In this document: piece after piece, positions 7,400 through 14,967 of the stretch
How positions within the stretch are numbered: position 1 is the stretch's first letter
How the letters are laid out: each line of letters opens with the position of its first letter
Assembly (NCBI GenBank): GCA_964393105.1
Contig: CAYMSM010000054.1
Coordinates: forward strand, 1 to 39,989
From: CALMEC01 sp964393105
GTDB lineage: Bacteria; Actinomycetota; Thermoleophilia; Miltoncostaeales; Miltoncostaeaceae
Direction: 5' to 3'
Length of the DNA: 39,989 bases
The notes under the pieces: generated by a model
Databases searched by the model: none
The model's input: the letters and a program-made list of their open reading frames with translations, nothing else
What the model was told of the DNA's origin: nothing
Program-made: the position numbers and the translations under genes

Positions 7400-7687
7400 C
7401 TACTCCTCGAAGCTGGCGAGGAAATCGTCGATCTCGACAACGGTCAACGTATCCACCCTGGCACTGCCGCGGGCCGCCATCTCGGCGGAGATCTTGGCAA
7501 TGGCCTCGATGCCGGGAGCGGTCACCACGCTCAGCATGTCGTATGGACCGAGCAACGCCCACTGCTGCAGCACCGTGACGTCAGACGCCTCGAACTCCCG
7601 GTTGACCTCGAAGAGGCGCTCGGGTGTCGCTTGCAGCGTCTGAAGCCCTTGCGGGCTGAGCGTCGAGAAGAGGAGGTACGTCGGCAC
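7400..7687 (-). CDS. GYD domain protein
   Basis: A 95-residue protein of the GYD family: ferredoxin-like alpha/beta fold, starting MPTYLLFSTLSPQGLQTLQ. The family's Gly-x-Tyr-Asp strand is seen here as LLGPYDMLSVVTAP, and the end TLTVVEIDDFLASFEE closes the sheet. Members are small and cytoplasmic, of unproven function. It is divergent from the gene at 7782. Confidence 0.8.
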   Translation of the reverse strand: MPTYLLFSTLSPQGLQTLQATPERLFEVNREFEASDVTVLQQWALLGPYDMLSVVTAPGIEAIAKISAEMAARGSARVDTLTVVEIDDFLASFEE

Positions 7688-7781
7688 GGCGATTCCGGAC
7701 GAGTCTACCCGGACCGGCCTCGACCGTCACCGGCATCCCGACACACTAGACTCCGCGCTCGTTCCACGACCCGAGGTGATG

Positions 7782-8096
7782 ATGCAACGCGAATTCAACC
7801 CCAACGAACTCCAGAAGGCGCTCCTCGGATACGACCCGAGCGACCTGGAGTCGTCACTGATCGAATGGGCGCGTGAGCATTGGCCCATGGCGGCCCGCGG
7901 AATGATCTACGCCAAGCGCGAGGCCGAGGACACCGTCAGCGGCGTCCAAGGCGTCCGTGACCCCGACATCAAGCTGGCCCTCGAGATCGCGGTGCGTGCT
8001 GCGATCGCCGAGCGGGAACTGACGATCCGTACGATTGCCGCGGTCCTGCCCGAGTGGCTCGAGCGCACCTACGGCCTGACGCCCAAGGAGTCGTAG
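7782..8096 (+). CDS. Hypothetical protein, about 104 residues
   Basis: I do not recognise a family. The protein is predicted to be mostly helical and soluble, with no membrane segment (FNPNELQKALLGYDPSDLES; WPMAARGMIYAKREAEDTVSG; LPEWLERTYGLTP). Three start codons run in a row (GTG 7776, ATG 7779, ATG 7782). The GAGG at 7773-7776 spaces best to 7782. Codon use matches its neighbours. Confidence 0.6.
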   Translation: MQREFNPNELQKALLGYDPSDLESSLIEWAREHWPMAARGMIYAKREAEDTVSGVQGVRDPDIKLALEIAVRAAIAERELTIRTIAAVLPEWLERTYGLTPKES

Positions 8097-8107
8097 CCGC
8101 CAGTGCA

Positions 8108-8449
8108 CTAGCCCTTGGGGACGACGGCGTAGCCGGCGTCCTGCCAGCCGGCCCAGCCGCCGACGAGCACCCCGACCCGGCTGTGCCCGTTGTCGAACGC
8201 CCAGAGGGCGATCTTCATGCTGGTCGCCTCGCCGGCGCGGTCACAGTAGAAGACCAGCTCCTTGCCTGTCGGAAGCGACGGGACCTCTTTGGTGAACTCC
8301 ATGGGATCCACCCGGATCGCGCCCCGAATCGTGCTGTCGGACTCGCGCCAGGTCAGCTCCCGGACGTCGATCATCTGAACCGGGTCGCCCATCTTGAACG
8401 CTGCCGCCAGGTCAGCCGCCTGCCAACGTGACACGTCATCCCAGGCCAT
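8108..8449 (-). CDS. Rhodanese-domain protein
   Basis: A 113-residue single rhodanese domain. PVQMIDVRELTWRESDSTIRGAIRV is the CH2A-like region, and the active loop FYCDRAGEATS carries the persulfide-forming Cys, followed by GGWAGWQDAGYAV. It should carry sulfane sulfur on its Cys for sulfur or possibly selenium transfer; the selenium role is speculation prompted by the Sec genes nearby. GGAG-like bases lie just upstream of the ATG on the minus strand. It converges on the gene at 7782. Confidence 0.85.
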   Translation of the reverse strand: MAWDDVSRWQAADLAAAFKMGDPVQMIDVRELTWRESDSTIRGAIRVDPMEFTKEVPSLPTGKELVFYCDRAGEATSMKIALWAFDNGHSRVGVLVGGWAGWQDAGYAVVPKG

Positions 8450-8631
8450 TGCCTCTCCTCGTCCGGGTCTCGAGCGGCCGAGAACCTATCAGGCACGCTG
8501 CTGGTGTCGAATCACACGACCCTCAACGTTAGCCTGACGGCCAATCCGCTGGCGTGGCAGGGCGCCTACCTTGGGGACCGTCACGGTGAACAGCTCAACC
8601 CCGTCCAGGCATCGACATCGGAGTACGTAAC

Positions 8632-9525
8632 GTGCTGACGTCAGGAACAGCCCTCCATGCCGTCTTCGAAACCGCTGCTGCGCTCGAGCGGGCCGAGGCG
8701 TCGGCACGGGTGCTGGCGGCGCGAGCCGCCGGTTACGCGGGAGCACCCAGGGCATTCGCCGAGCTCGCGGCGATCGCTCCGGACGGGCTGATCCCGACGC
8801 CTGGGCGGGGCGCGGCTCACGTCGCGCGCCAGATCGAACATGCCGCCGATACGGTCTGTGACGCACGTGCACTGCTTGGGGACGAAGTCGTCGACGCGGT
8901 GGAATGGGCCGCTGGAATGACCCGGCGCATCGCCTCGACCGCCGACGCATTGGATCCGGCAGGCGCCGCCCGGGCGGCCCGCCGAGGCGTGGCCACCGTC
9001 CGAGGACTGGTGGACGGCACCGTGGATCGCGATGAGCGGTGGGAGGCATTTCGGCTGGGAACGTTCATGCCGCGGTCCGCCTGGATCAGTGCACTCATCC
9101 GCGCAGCAGCCACAGTCTCGGCTCAGAACGGCAACGACCAAGCGTGGCGCGTTGCGGGCGCCGTGACAGGACTCGGCGCCGACGGGGTCGACATCGCCCA
9201 GCGCCTCGTCAGCGATCGGCAGGCTGTCGCGACCGCGGCACATGCGCTCGAACAGACCGAATCGGCGTTGCTGTCGCTGCAGCGCATGCACCAGGTCAGC
9301 ACAGCCGCGCTGCCACTGGCGCGCGAAGCGCACTCCAGGCTTCGCGAGGCGTCAACCCAACTCGACCACCCTGACGAGATGGCGCACACAATGGATCGCG
9401 TGCTCGATGCGATCGGTGCGCTCGCGGGGGCGGTCGACCCGACGCCCCTGACGCCACGAAGCCCGGGGCATTCCCCTTCCCCGGGCTTCGGACGCCCCCT
9501 GTCGCCGACTGGCACTATGGGCTGA
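8632..9525 (+). CDS. Ala-rich helical protein of unknown function
   Basis: A 297-residue protein starting at GTG, with a CGGAG ribosome site eight bases upstream. It is almost wholly helical and rich in Ala and Arg, with no membrane segment or signal peptide; no family recognised. Segments such as HVARQIEHAADTVCDARALL and EQTESALLSLQRMHQVS suggest coiled-coil bundles. The last 30 or so residues (PTPLTPRSPGHSPSPGFGRP) are disordered and are encoded over a strong hairpin, so the functional protein may effectively end near residue 270. The 3' end touches the GNAT gene. Confidence 0.55.
   Translation: MLTSGTALHAVFETAAALERAEASARVLAARAAGYAGAPRAFAELAAIAPDGLIPTPGRGAAHVARQIEHAADTVCDARALLGDEVVDAVEWAAGMTRRIASTADALDPAGAARAARRGVATVRGLVDGTVDRDERWEAFRLGTFMPRSAWISALIRAAATVSAQNGNDQAWRVAGAVTGLGADGVDIAQRLVSDRQAVATAAHALEQTESALLSLQRMHQVSTAALPLAREAHSRLREASTQLDHPDEMAHTMDRVLDAIGALAGAVDPTPLTPRSPGHSPSPGFGRPLSPTGTMG
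9457..9490 (+). terminator. Strong hairpin inside the 3' end of the preceding gene
   Basis: CGAAGCCCGGGG (9457-9468) pairs perfectly over 12 bases with CCCCGGGCTTCG (9479-9490), with a 10-base loop. It looks like an intrinsic terminator stem but lacks a U-tract and lies 35 bases before the stop codon. It could attenuate transcription into the GNAT gene. Confidence 0.45.
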
Positions 9526-10190
9526 TCGAGTGGTCCGCACCCTGTCCGACGCAACTTCGACCGGCAACCCACGCGGATGCCGACCAGATCGGACGGCTCG
9601 TCGCAACGGCCCTGGCGGACAAGGTCGCGCCGGCATTCGGAGATCGCGGCCCCCTGGCGATCGCCGCGCTCGTGCGCCGCGACCTGCCACGGCGCTCAGT
9701 GCGGTACATCGTTGCCGAATCGCATGGAACGGTGGTGGGCACGACACGGCTGGCCCTTCGACAGGAGGCCAGCGAGGCGGGGATCGGACCGATCGCGCGG
9801 GCCGTCGGGTGGCGACGTGCGCTGCGCGGCGCCCTGGTACTGGGGCTTCTCGCACATACGCGGCTTGCGCCTGACGAGGCCTACGTCGAGGAGCTGGCGG
9901 TCAGCGCGGACCATCGTCGTCGGGGCATCGGGCGTGCGCTGTTACTCGAATGTGAGACGATCGCGCGCCGCGCCGGCAAGCACCGCATGACGCTGTGGGT
10001 GACCGCCGGCAACGTCGGCGCGGTCGCGCTGTACCGCTCCCTCGGATACCGCATCCTCCGTCAACGTCGCACGCGCCGCGGACGGCTGCTCTTTGGGGCG
10101 CCGCTCGCGCTGCTGATGGAGAAACCGCTCGGCACCGGCGCCGCTATCCTGTCGTCGGATGCCGCGCCCTTCAGGACAGAATCGTCGTGA
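9522..10190 (+). CDS. GNAT family N-acetyltransferase (probable CTG start)
   Basis: The acetyl-CoA-binding core is clear: YVEELAVSADHRRRGIGRALL (motif A, with RRRGIG) and AGNVGAVALYRSLGYRI (motif B). The family N-terminus LRPATHADADQIGRLV is also in frame but lies upstream of the first usual start codon (GTG 9672). No ATG, GTG or TTG exists for it, so initiation is probably at CTG 9522, which overlaps the previous stop as CTGA. A frameshift is the alternative. With this start the protein has 222 residues. The substrate is unknown. The C-terminal coding part overlaps the small membrane protein start at 10159. Confidence 0.75.
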   Translation: MIEWSAPCPTQLRPATHADADQIGRLVATALADKVAPAFGDRGPLAIAALVRRDLPRRSVRYIVAESHGTVVGTTRLALRQEASEAGIGPIARAVGWRRALRGALVLGLLAHTRLAPDEAYVEELAVSADHRRRGIGRALLLECETIARRAGKHRMTLWVTAGNVGAVALYRSLGYRILRQRRTRRGRLLFGAPLALLMEKPLGTGAAILSSDAAPFRTESS

Positions 10191-10347
10191 CCTCGTGATG
10201 TGGGGCGCCGGCCTCGTCGTTGCCGCGGGTGCCACGTTGATCGCGTCGGCGGCCGGCGCTCGCTTGGGAGCGGCGCTGACCGGCGGTGTCATCCTCCTCG
10301 TCGCGACAGTCCTCACCGGACTCGCGATCGACGCCCGCCACGACTAG
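10159..10347 (+). CDS. Small two-helix membrane protein
   Basis: A 62-residue protein. A basic N-terminus (MPRPSGQNRRD) is followed by two hydrophobic helices (VMWGAGLVVAAGATLIASAA; GAALTGGVILLVATVLTGLAI) joined by a short Arg-containing turn. The start lies inside the GNAT gene, 32 bases before its stop, in another frame. The stop overlaps that of the convergent kinase-like gene by three bases. Unknown function. Confidence 0.6.
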   Translation: MPRPSGQNRRDLVMWGAGLVVAAGATLIASAAGARLGAALTGGVILLVATVLTGLAIDARHD

Positions 10348-12035
10348 CCCGGCGATCCGACTCCGACGGCCAGCCCCATCGACGGCATTGTCGGCAACGC
10401 AGGAAGCTCGAGGCGAACGTGCCCACCCGGGCCGGGCTCGACCACCAGCAGGCCTCCGAGTCGTTCCGTCAACGCGGCCGCGACACCGAGACCCAACCCT
10501 GCGCCGGGAATCGATTCGGAGTCGCGCCCCCGGAAGAATCGCTTGGTCGCGTGCGCGGCATCCTCCGGGTCGATGCCACCACCGGTGTCGCGCACCTCGA
10601 TCACGACGGCCCGCTCACCTGGACGCGCCACGAGTGACACGGTGCCCCCACGAGGCGTGAACTTGGCACTGTTGTCGACGAGCTCCGTCAGGATCTCCTC
10701 CACGAGCGCGGGGTCGGTGCGGACGTTCGGCAGATCCGGGGCGATGTCCAGCTCAACCCGAAGCGCGCGCTGACGAAGCGCGGCGTCCCAGTCGTGAACG
10801 AGGCCCCACAGCAGGCCGGCCACGCCGAACGTCTCGCGTCGCGGCGGACGCAGCGCGGGATCGTTGTACGTACCGCGAAGCAACTTGCGCACGACCCGAT
10901 CCAGACGGTCGGTCGCGGCGAAGACCGCGCGGAGCGTGGGGGCAGCGGGTGCGGGAAGCTGCTGGTACAACTCCTTGCCACGCGCTTTGATCTCTTCGAT
11001 CGGCGCGCGAAGCTGGCGCACCGCGGTGCTTTCGAGCTGCCGGCGCAGTGCCGCAAGCCGGTCTTGCTCGGTGCGTTCGGCGACGCTGACGAGCCGGCCT
11101 CCCGGGACGCTCCACCCGTCGATCTCCATCGTGCGACCGTCGCGCAGCGACACGCGACTCCCGACGGGGCCGGTCGCGTCCAGCCCCTCCTGTACGGCAG
11201 CCTCAATGGCCGCACGATCCTCGGCGGCGAGGTCTTCGAGCAGCCGCTCGAGGCTCAGGTTGCGCAGCCGCCCGCCGGAGGGCCCCCGTCCGGCGACACC
11301 CACGGGCAGCGGCTCGATGGCAGCCGCGAGCACGGCAACCTCCCGCTCGGCGACCTCGCTGAGATGCGTCAGCCGCTCCGCAGTCGACTGAAGCGCTGCG
11401 CCCAAACGGCCGAACGTCCCCTCGGTGAGGAGCGGATCGGGACCGGGGCGGCGGCCGGCGGCGATGCTCTCCGCGGCGCTGAGCAGGTGCTCCACGCGCA
11501 GGTGGGCGCGGCGCGTGCGGAGGAACGAGATGAGCCCCGCCACGAGCGCCAGCAGCAGCGCGGTGGCGGCGCCCACCACTGCGGTTGTGGCGGAAATGCC
11601 CGTCGCGTCACGACCGAGGTCACGGCGGACGCTGATCGAGCGGCCGCCCGGAAGCGCCCGGGTGGCCTCGACCGCGCCGTCGACGACCCGCGCGGAGCTG
11701 CCGGTCATGGCCAACCGCCCGGTCCAATGCGCGGGACCCCGATCCCACACTCCGGTAGCGGTACCCGTCTGCAGGACGACCTGCCCGACCTGTCCGGTCA
11801 GGGACGCAGGCATGGGAATCGGTGCGACGAACGCCTGGATCTGGTCGGGTGTCGGGCCTTCGGGGATCTCGCCGGTGATGGCATTCACCGTCGCGGTGAC
11901 ATCGCGCGAGGCGGCATCGACCTGCGATCTGATGTGTGTGAGCACACCCAGCGCACCGACCAACGCCGCCGTGACGAGGACGATCAACGCCGTCAGCGCG
12001 GCACGGGTGAGCGGGCGATGGAGGCCGTCGGGCAT
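10344..12035 (-). CDS. Histidine-kinase-like membrane protein lacking the phospho-acceptor His
   Basis: A 563-residue protein: transmembrane helix (residues 11-33), extracytoplasmic domain to about 148, second helix (150-171), a HAMP-like helix region (172-230), a PAS-like region (235-320), a dimerisation helix and an ATPase domain (about 400-550). The ATPase has an N-box (ELVDNSAKF, Asn455), DTGGGID, a KRFFRG F-box and GAGLGLGVA, all intact. The H-box reads STAVRQLRAPIEE, where kinases have SHELRTP: Arg340 (CGC at 11016-11018) replaces His. It may sense a signal without autophosphorylating, work with a partner kinase, or be decaying. No response regulator gene is adjacent. It is divergent from the HTH gene at 12143. 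Confidence 0.85.
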   Translation of the reverse strand: MPDGLHRPLTRAALTALIVLVTAALVGALGVLTHIRSQVDAASRDVTATVNAITGEIPEGPTPDQIQAFVAPIPMPASLTGQVGQVVLQTGTATGVWDRGPAHWTGRLAMTGSSARVVDGAVEATRALPGGRSISVRRDLGRDATGISATTAVVGAATALLLALVAGLISFLRTRRAHLRVEHLLSAAESIAAGRRPGPDPLLTEGTFGRLGAALQSTAERLTHLSEVAEREVAVLAAAIEPLPVGVAGRGPSGGRLRNLSLERLLEDLAAEDRAAIEAAVQEGLDATGPVGSRVSLRDGRTMEIDGWSVPGGRLVSVAERTEQDRLAALRRQLESTAVRQLRAPIEEIKARGKELYQQLPAPAAPTLRAVFAATDRLDRVVRKLLRGTYNDPALRPPRRETFGVAGLLWGLVHDWDAALRQRALRVELDIAPDLPNVRTDPALVEEILTELVDNSAKFTPRGGTVSLVARPGERAVVIEVRDTGGGIDPEDAAHATKRFFRGRDSESIPGAGLGLGVAAALTERLGGLLVVEPGPGGHVRLELPALPTMPSMGLAVGVGSPG

Positions 12036-12142
12036 GAGTTTCCGGTTCGCCTCAGGAGGATTGTCTCCTTCTCTCCTCGTATTCGTCCGATATGCACTCT
12101 AGTATTGAAGCGTGCTCCAAACTGACGTGAGGGATGGTATGC

Positions 12143-12829
12143 ATGGCACGTGAGCATCGACGGCCGTCTGGCCTTGGCCGGGTTGAGCCGGGGCGTCGCT
12201 CGCTGACCGCGAGTGAAGCGGCTGCAATTATCGGGGTGAGCGTCGCCACGGTACGCGGGTGGGCCGACTCTGACCGGCTTCCGTCACACCGGACCGTCGG
12301 CGGTCACCGACGTTTCGACATGGACGAGCTGAAGGACTGGCTCGAGGATCACGGGGCGCCGATTCCGCGTCGGTTCTCGTTGAATGCGGCACGGACGGAG
12401 ATTCCGGCGTGTCCAGACTTGGCGCGGGAGCTCAATTCCCGGAGTGACGCGGTGATCGCACGGGTACTCGGCGGGTATGACGACGCCGTTCCCACGATCA
12501 CGCAGGTTCCGAGCGAAACCGAGCTTCGGCGTGCGGCGACGCGGTTTGTGCGGGTCGTCACCGGGGCATTGGAATCTGGCAACCCGGCGGCGTTCGCGGG
12601 TCGGGCCGAGGTCGCGGGGTATCGTGGCGGACTTCAGGGGGAGCGTGGCGGCGGCGTGCTCGTGGAGCACACGCGGTTGGCGTTGGCGCTGCTCCAGGAG
12701 GCCGAGGATGCGATCGACGCGGGCCACGTGACCGACGACCACGCTATGGCGTGTCTGCTCTCCGTGATCGACGGGGCGCAAGCCGCCGTCGCACGCGGGT
12801 ACGGCATCGCATCCCAGGAAGGCCTCTAA
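12143..12829 (+). CDS. MerR/excisionase-type HTH regulator with C-terminal sensory-like domain
   Basis: A protein of about 228 residues. Residues 15-70 form an excisionase/MerR-like winged helix (LTASEAAAIIGVSVATVRGW; HRTVGGHRRFDMDELKDWL), which binds DNA. The rest is a helical domain (LRRAATRFVRVVTGALESGN; VLVEHTRLALALLQEAEDAI) of the size used for ligand or partner binding in such regulators. GAGGG nine bases before ATG 12143 favours that start over ATG 12134. The 107-base gap to the divergent kinase-like gene contains AGGAG-N6-CTCCT and an AT-richer stretch near 12100, a plausible shared promoter region. Confidence 0.78.
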   Translation: MAREHRRPSGLGRVEPGRRSLTASEAAAIIGVSVATVRGWADSDRLPSHRTVGGHRRFDMDELKDWLEDHGAPIPRRFSLNAARTEIPACPDLARELNSRSDAVIARVLGGYDDAVPTITQVPSETELRRAATRFVRVVTGALESGNPAAFAGRAEVAGYRGGLQGERGGGVLVEHTRLALALLQEAEDAIDAGHVTDDHAMACLLSVIDGAQAAVARGYGIASQEGL

Positions 12830-12993
12830 CCAACACCCGCTTTGGTTCGCGCTGAGACGGGATCGTAACCCGCGGGCCGCCCATGGATTTGCCTTGCGAG
12901 CGAGGTCCCTCGCCGCAGGGGACGCCGGCCCGCACGCCGGGAGTAACCTCGCGGGCCTGAACGACGAGCTCGTGGCGAAGTCACGAGCAATAG

Positions 12994-13017
12994 AAAACCC
13001 CGCATTCGCGGGGTTTT
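12994..13017 (-). terminator. Rho-independent terminator of rnpB
   Basis: AAAACCCCGC (12994-13003) and GCGGGGTTTT (13008-13017) form a perfect 10-bp stem around ATTC. On the minus strand the stem is followed by a U-rich end, six bases past the RNase P RNA. It can also work on the plus strand for the 12143 gene. The 165 bases between 12829 and 12994 hold no other feature I can name. Confidence 0.85.
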
Positions 13018-13022
13018 CCGTA

Positions 13023-13358
13023 GCAGGCCTGTAAGCCGGATTCTGTCGTGGGCGACCATCTCTCTGGGACGCCTGTTGCCAGACGCCTCGATGCGGCCGA
13101 CCTGGGACTGGGCGAGCAACCCGTAGCGCCCCTGCTTGGCCTTGCACCGGGTGGGGTTTACCCAGCCGGCCTGTCACCAGACCGCTGGTGCGCTCTTACC
13201 GCACCTTTTCACCGTTGCCGCCGGTCACCCGATGGCTGTGTCGTTTCTGTGGCACTTTCCCTGGGGTTTCCCCCGCTGGCCGTTAACCAGCACCCTGCTC
13301 TGCGGTGTCCGGACTTTCCTCGAACCGGTTGCCCGATCCGCGGCCGCCCAGCCTGCAC
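13023..13358 (-). ncRNA. rnpB: RNase P RNA, bacterial type A
   Basis: The catalytic RNA that trims the 5' leaders of tRNA precursors. On the minus strand the conserved GAGGAAAGTCCGGAC block lies at about 13308-13322. GGGAAAGTGCCACAGAAAC lies in the middle and ACAGAATCCGGCTTACAGGC at the 3' end, completing the P4 pseudoknot partners. Ends were set by P1 pairing: GCAGGC near the 5' end (13351-13356) with GCCTGC at the 3' end (13023-13028). The exact 5' base is uncertain by a few bases. A strong terminator follows. Confidence 0.95.
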
Positions 13359-13383
13359 GTGCAGTCTAGTGCCCCGCGTCGCG

Positions 13384-13623
13384 TCACGCAGCCCAAAGAG
13401 GCGCCGGCTCTGCGCCCATCACGAGTTCCGCCGCGCAGTCCTGACATCGCACGCCACCGACGATCGGCCGCGTCGTACCCTCGCAGACCAGGCACGAGCC
13501 GTGGTCGGCATCCGCGAGGATCTGCAACACAACATCGTCGAGCGATGGCCCCGCGGCGTACGCGCCGTCCTCGAGCGCGAAGAGGCGCGGAAACTCCATC
13601 ACCACGGCGGCCGGCGGGGTCAT
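13384..13623 (-). CDS. Small zinc-finger-like protein coupled to lexA
   Basis: A 79-residue acidic protein. CLVC and CQDC, 13 residues apart in the C-terminal half (SCLVCEGTTRPIVGG...RCQDCAAEL), form a likely zinc-binding site. The N-terminal half (MEFPRLFALEDGAYAAGPSL) looks like a short alpha/beta segment. The ATG overlaps the lexA stop (ATGA), so it should be translated with LexA and share its SOS control. No known family recognised; a role in damage response is an inference from the overlap. Confidence 0.65.
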   Translation of the reverse strand: MTPPAAVVMEFPRLFALEDGAYAAGPSLDDVVLQILADADHGSCLVCEGTTRPIVGGVRCQDCAAELVMGAEPAPLWAA

Positions 13624-14228
13624 AGCTTGCGCAACACCCCCACGACCTTGCCCAGGATGTGGACGTCGTCGCTGATGATGGGCTCGAACGCATCGTTCTC
13701 GGGCTGCAGGCGCACGTGGGTCGTCTCACGGAAGAAGCGCTTGACCGTTGCCTCGTCCTCGATGCGGGCCACCACGATCTCACCGTCCTTCGCGGTTTCC
13801 TGCTGCTTGACCACCACCAGATCGCCGTCCAGGATGCCCGCGTTCATCATCGAGTCGCCTTTGACGCGCAGGACGAAGTCGCCCTCGAACGGTGTCTCGA
13901 CGTACTCGTCGATCTGCTCGTCGGCCAGCGTCGGCATACCGGCGGCGACCGAGCCCAGAAGCGGCAGCCCGCGGGGGGCCTCGCGCAATGCCTGGCGGTG
14001 AGCCTTCTCCTCACGGCGATCCGACAGAAGCATCGCCCTGGGCTTGGTGGGGTCGCGACGGATGTGCCCGCCGGCTTCGAGCTTGGCGAGGTGGGCGTGG
14101 ACCGTCGACGGCGAGGTCAGCCCGACCGCCAACCCGATCTCGCGTACCGTGGGAGGGTATCCGTGGACGGCGCAGTGCTTCGAGATGAACGTCAGGATCT
14201 CGGACTGTCGATCGCTCAGGTCACCCAT
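13620..14228 (-). CDS. lexA: LexA repressor
   Basis: A 202-residue SOS repressor. Residues 1-65 are the winged-helix DNA-binding domain (LSDRQSEILTFISKH; YPPTVREIGLAVGLTSPSTV). The cleavage site is Ala96-Gly97 in LGSVAAGMP. The peptidase dyad is Ser126 (VKGDSMMNAG) and Lys163 (EATVKRFF). RecA filaments on single-stranded DNA trigger self-cleavage and derepression. A perfect LexA box lies upstream, so it represses itself. The small zinc-finger gene is translationally coupled downstream. Confidence 0.97.
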   Translation of the reverse strand: MGDLSDRQSEILTFISKHCAVHGYPPTVREIGLAVGLTSPSTVHAHLAKLEAGGHIRRDPTKPRAMLLSDRREEKAHRQALREAPRGLPLLGSVAAGMPTLADEQIDEYVETPFEGDFVLRVKGDSMMNAGILDGDLVVVKQQETAKDGEIVVARIEDEATVKRFFRETTHVRLQPENDAFEPIISDDVHILGKVVGVLRKL

Positions 14229-14253
14229 TCGCGTGCTCCCCCGTCGTGAGAAA

Positions 14254-14267
14254 CGAACATGTGTTCG
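14254..14267. promoter_or_regulatory. LexA (SOS) box
   Basis: CGAACATGTGTTCG is a perfect match to the CGAAC-N4-GTTCG operator used by LexA in Gram-positive and actinobacterial species. It lies 26 bases upstream of the lexA ATG and implies autoregulation. Confidence 0.93.
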
Positions 14268-14343
14268 TGAGCGTAGCAGGGTCCGTGGCCCGACGCAAAA
14301 TGGGACCGGACATTCCTCGGCCGCTATACTGCGGGTCCCTCAT

Positions 14344-14429
14344 GCGCCTGTGGCGGAATTGGTAGACGCGCTAGGTTGAGGGCCTAGTGGCCTTAACGGG
14401 CCGTGGAGGTTCAAGTCCTCTCGGGCGCA
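14344..14429 (+). tRNA. tRNA-Leu (anticodon GAG)
   Basis: An 86-base class II tRNA. The acceptor GCGCCTG pairs with CGGGCGC, discriminator A. The anticodon stem CTAGG/CCTAG encloses TTGAGGG, giving anticodon GAG for CUC/CUU codons. The long variable arm (TGGCCTTAACGGGCC) and the T-loop TTCAAGT are standard for Leu. CCA is not encoded. Confidence 0.96.
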
Positions 14430-14436
14430 CTCGAAG

Positions 14437-14470
14437 ACGCCTCGCCTTCGGGCGGGGCGTTTGTCGTTTC
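14437..14470 (+). terminator. Terminator after tRNA-Leu
   Basis: ACGCCTCGCC (14437-14446), TTCG tetraloop, GGCGGGGCGT (14451-14460) with one G-U pair, then TTGTCGTTTC. A typical intrinsic terminator eight bases past the tRNA. Confidence 0.85.
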
Positions 14471-14491
14471 AAGAAGGCCGGGCAGGCTGGC

Positions 14492-14635
14492 TCAGCCGAG
14501 ATTCTGGAGCACCTGGACGACCCAGGCGATCACGTACACGCTGAGCAGCGCCCCGAGGTAGAGCGCGACGGACCCGACCACGACGGCCACGGCAGCGGCG
14601 ACCAGGCCCACGACGGGCTTCACGACGCTATCCAT
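14492..14635 (-). CDS. Very small membrane protein
   Basis: A 47-residue frame (MDSVVKPVVGLVAAA...) that is almost entirely hydrophobic, with one or two helices (VAVVVGSVALYLGALLSVYV) and a polar end (VVQVLQNLG). It lies on the same strand as secG, 72 bases downstream of it, so it may be cotranscribed. No family recognised. Support comes from composition and position only. Confidence 0.5.
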   Translation of the reverse strand: MDSVVKPVVGLVAAAVAVVVGSVALYLGALLSVYVIAWVVQVLQNLG

Positions 14636-14707
14636 ACGAGAACCCTACCCCGCGGCCCGGCTGTGTGGAAGGGTGGCGACCGTCACCATCAGCGCGGGCT
14701 TACGTCG

Positions 14708-14938
14708 TCAAAGCATCTTGTCGAGCGCGAACGTGGTGAGCGCGAGCAGGAGCGCAGCGATGATCGTCGCGCGCGTCAGGTTCCGTTCCACGATCGCGGT
14801 GGAGCCACCGGTCGAGCTGGAGCCGCCCCCCATGCCGAACGCACCGGACAAGCCGGCGTCCTTGCCCGAGTGCATCAGCACCAAGGCGATGACGATGACG
14901 CACAGAAGCGAATGGGCGACGATGACGAGACTGTCCAC
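14708..14938 (-). CDS. secG: Preprotein translocase subunit SecG
   Basis: A 76-residue protein with two membrane helices (VIVAHSLLCVIVIALVLMHS and ATIIAALLLALTTFALDKML). They are linked by the hallmark Gly/Ser loop LSGAFGMGGGSSSTGGS. It joins SecY and SecE in the plasma-membrane translocon and aids SecA-driven export. Length and layout are standard. It is transcribed after selD with a 29-base gap. Confidence 0.93.
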   Translation of the reverse strand: MDSLVIVAHSLLCVIVIALVLMHSGKDAGLSGAFGMGGGSSSTGGSTAIVERNLTRATIIAALLLALTTFALDKML

Positions 14939-14967
14939 GTCGGGCAGGGTAGCAATGCCGCGCCCGT

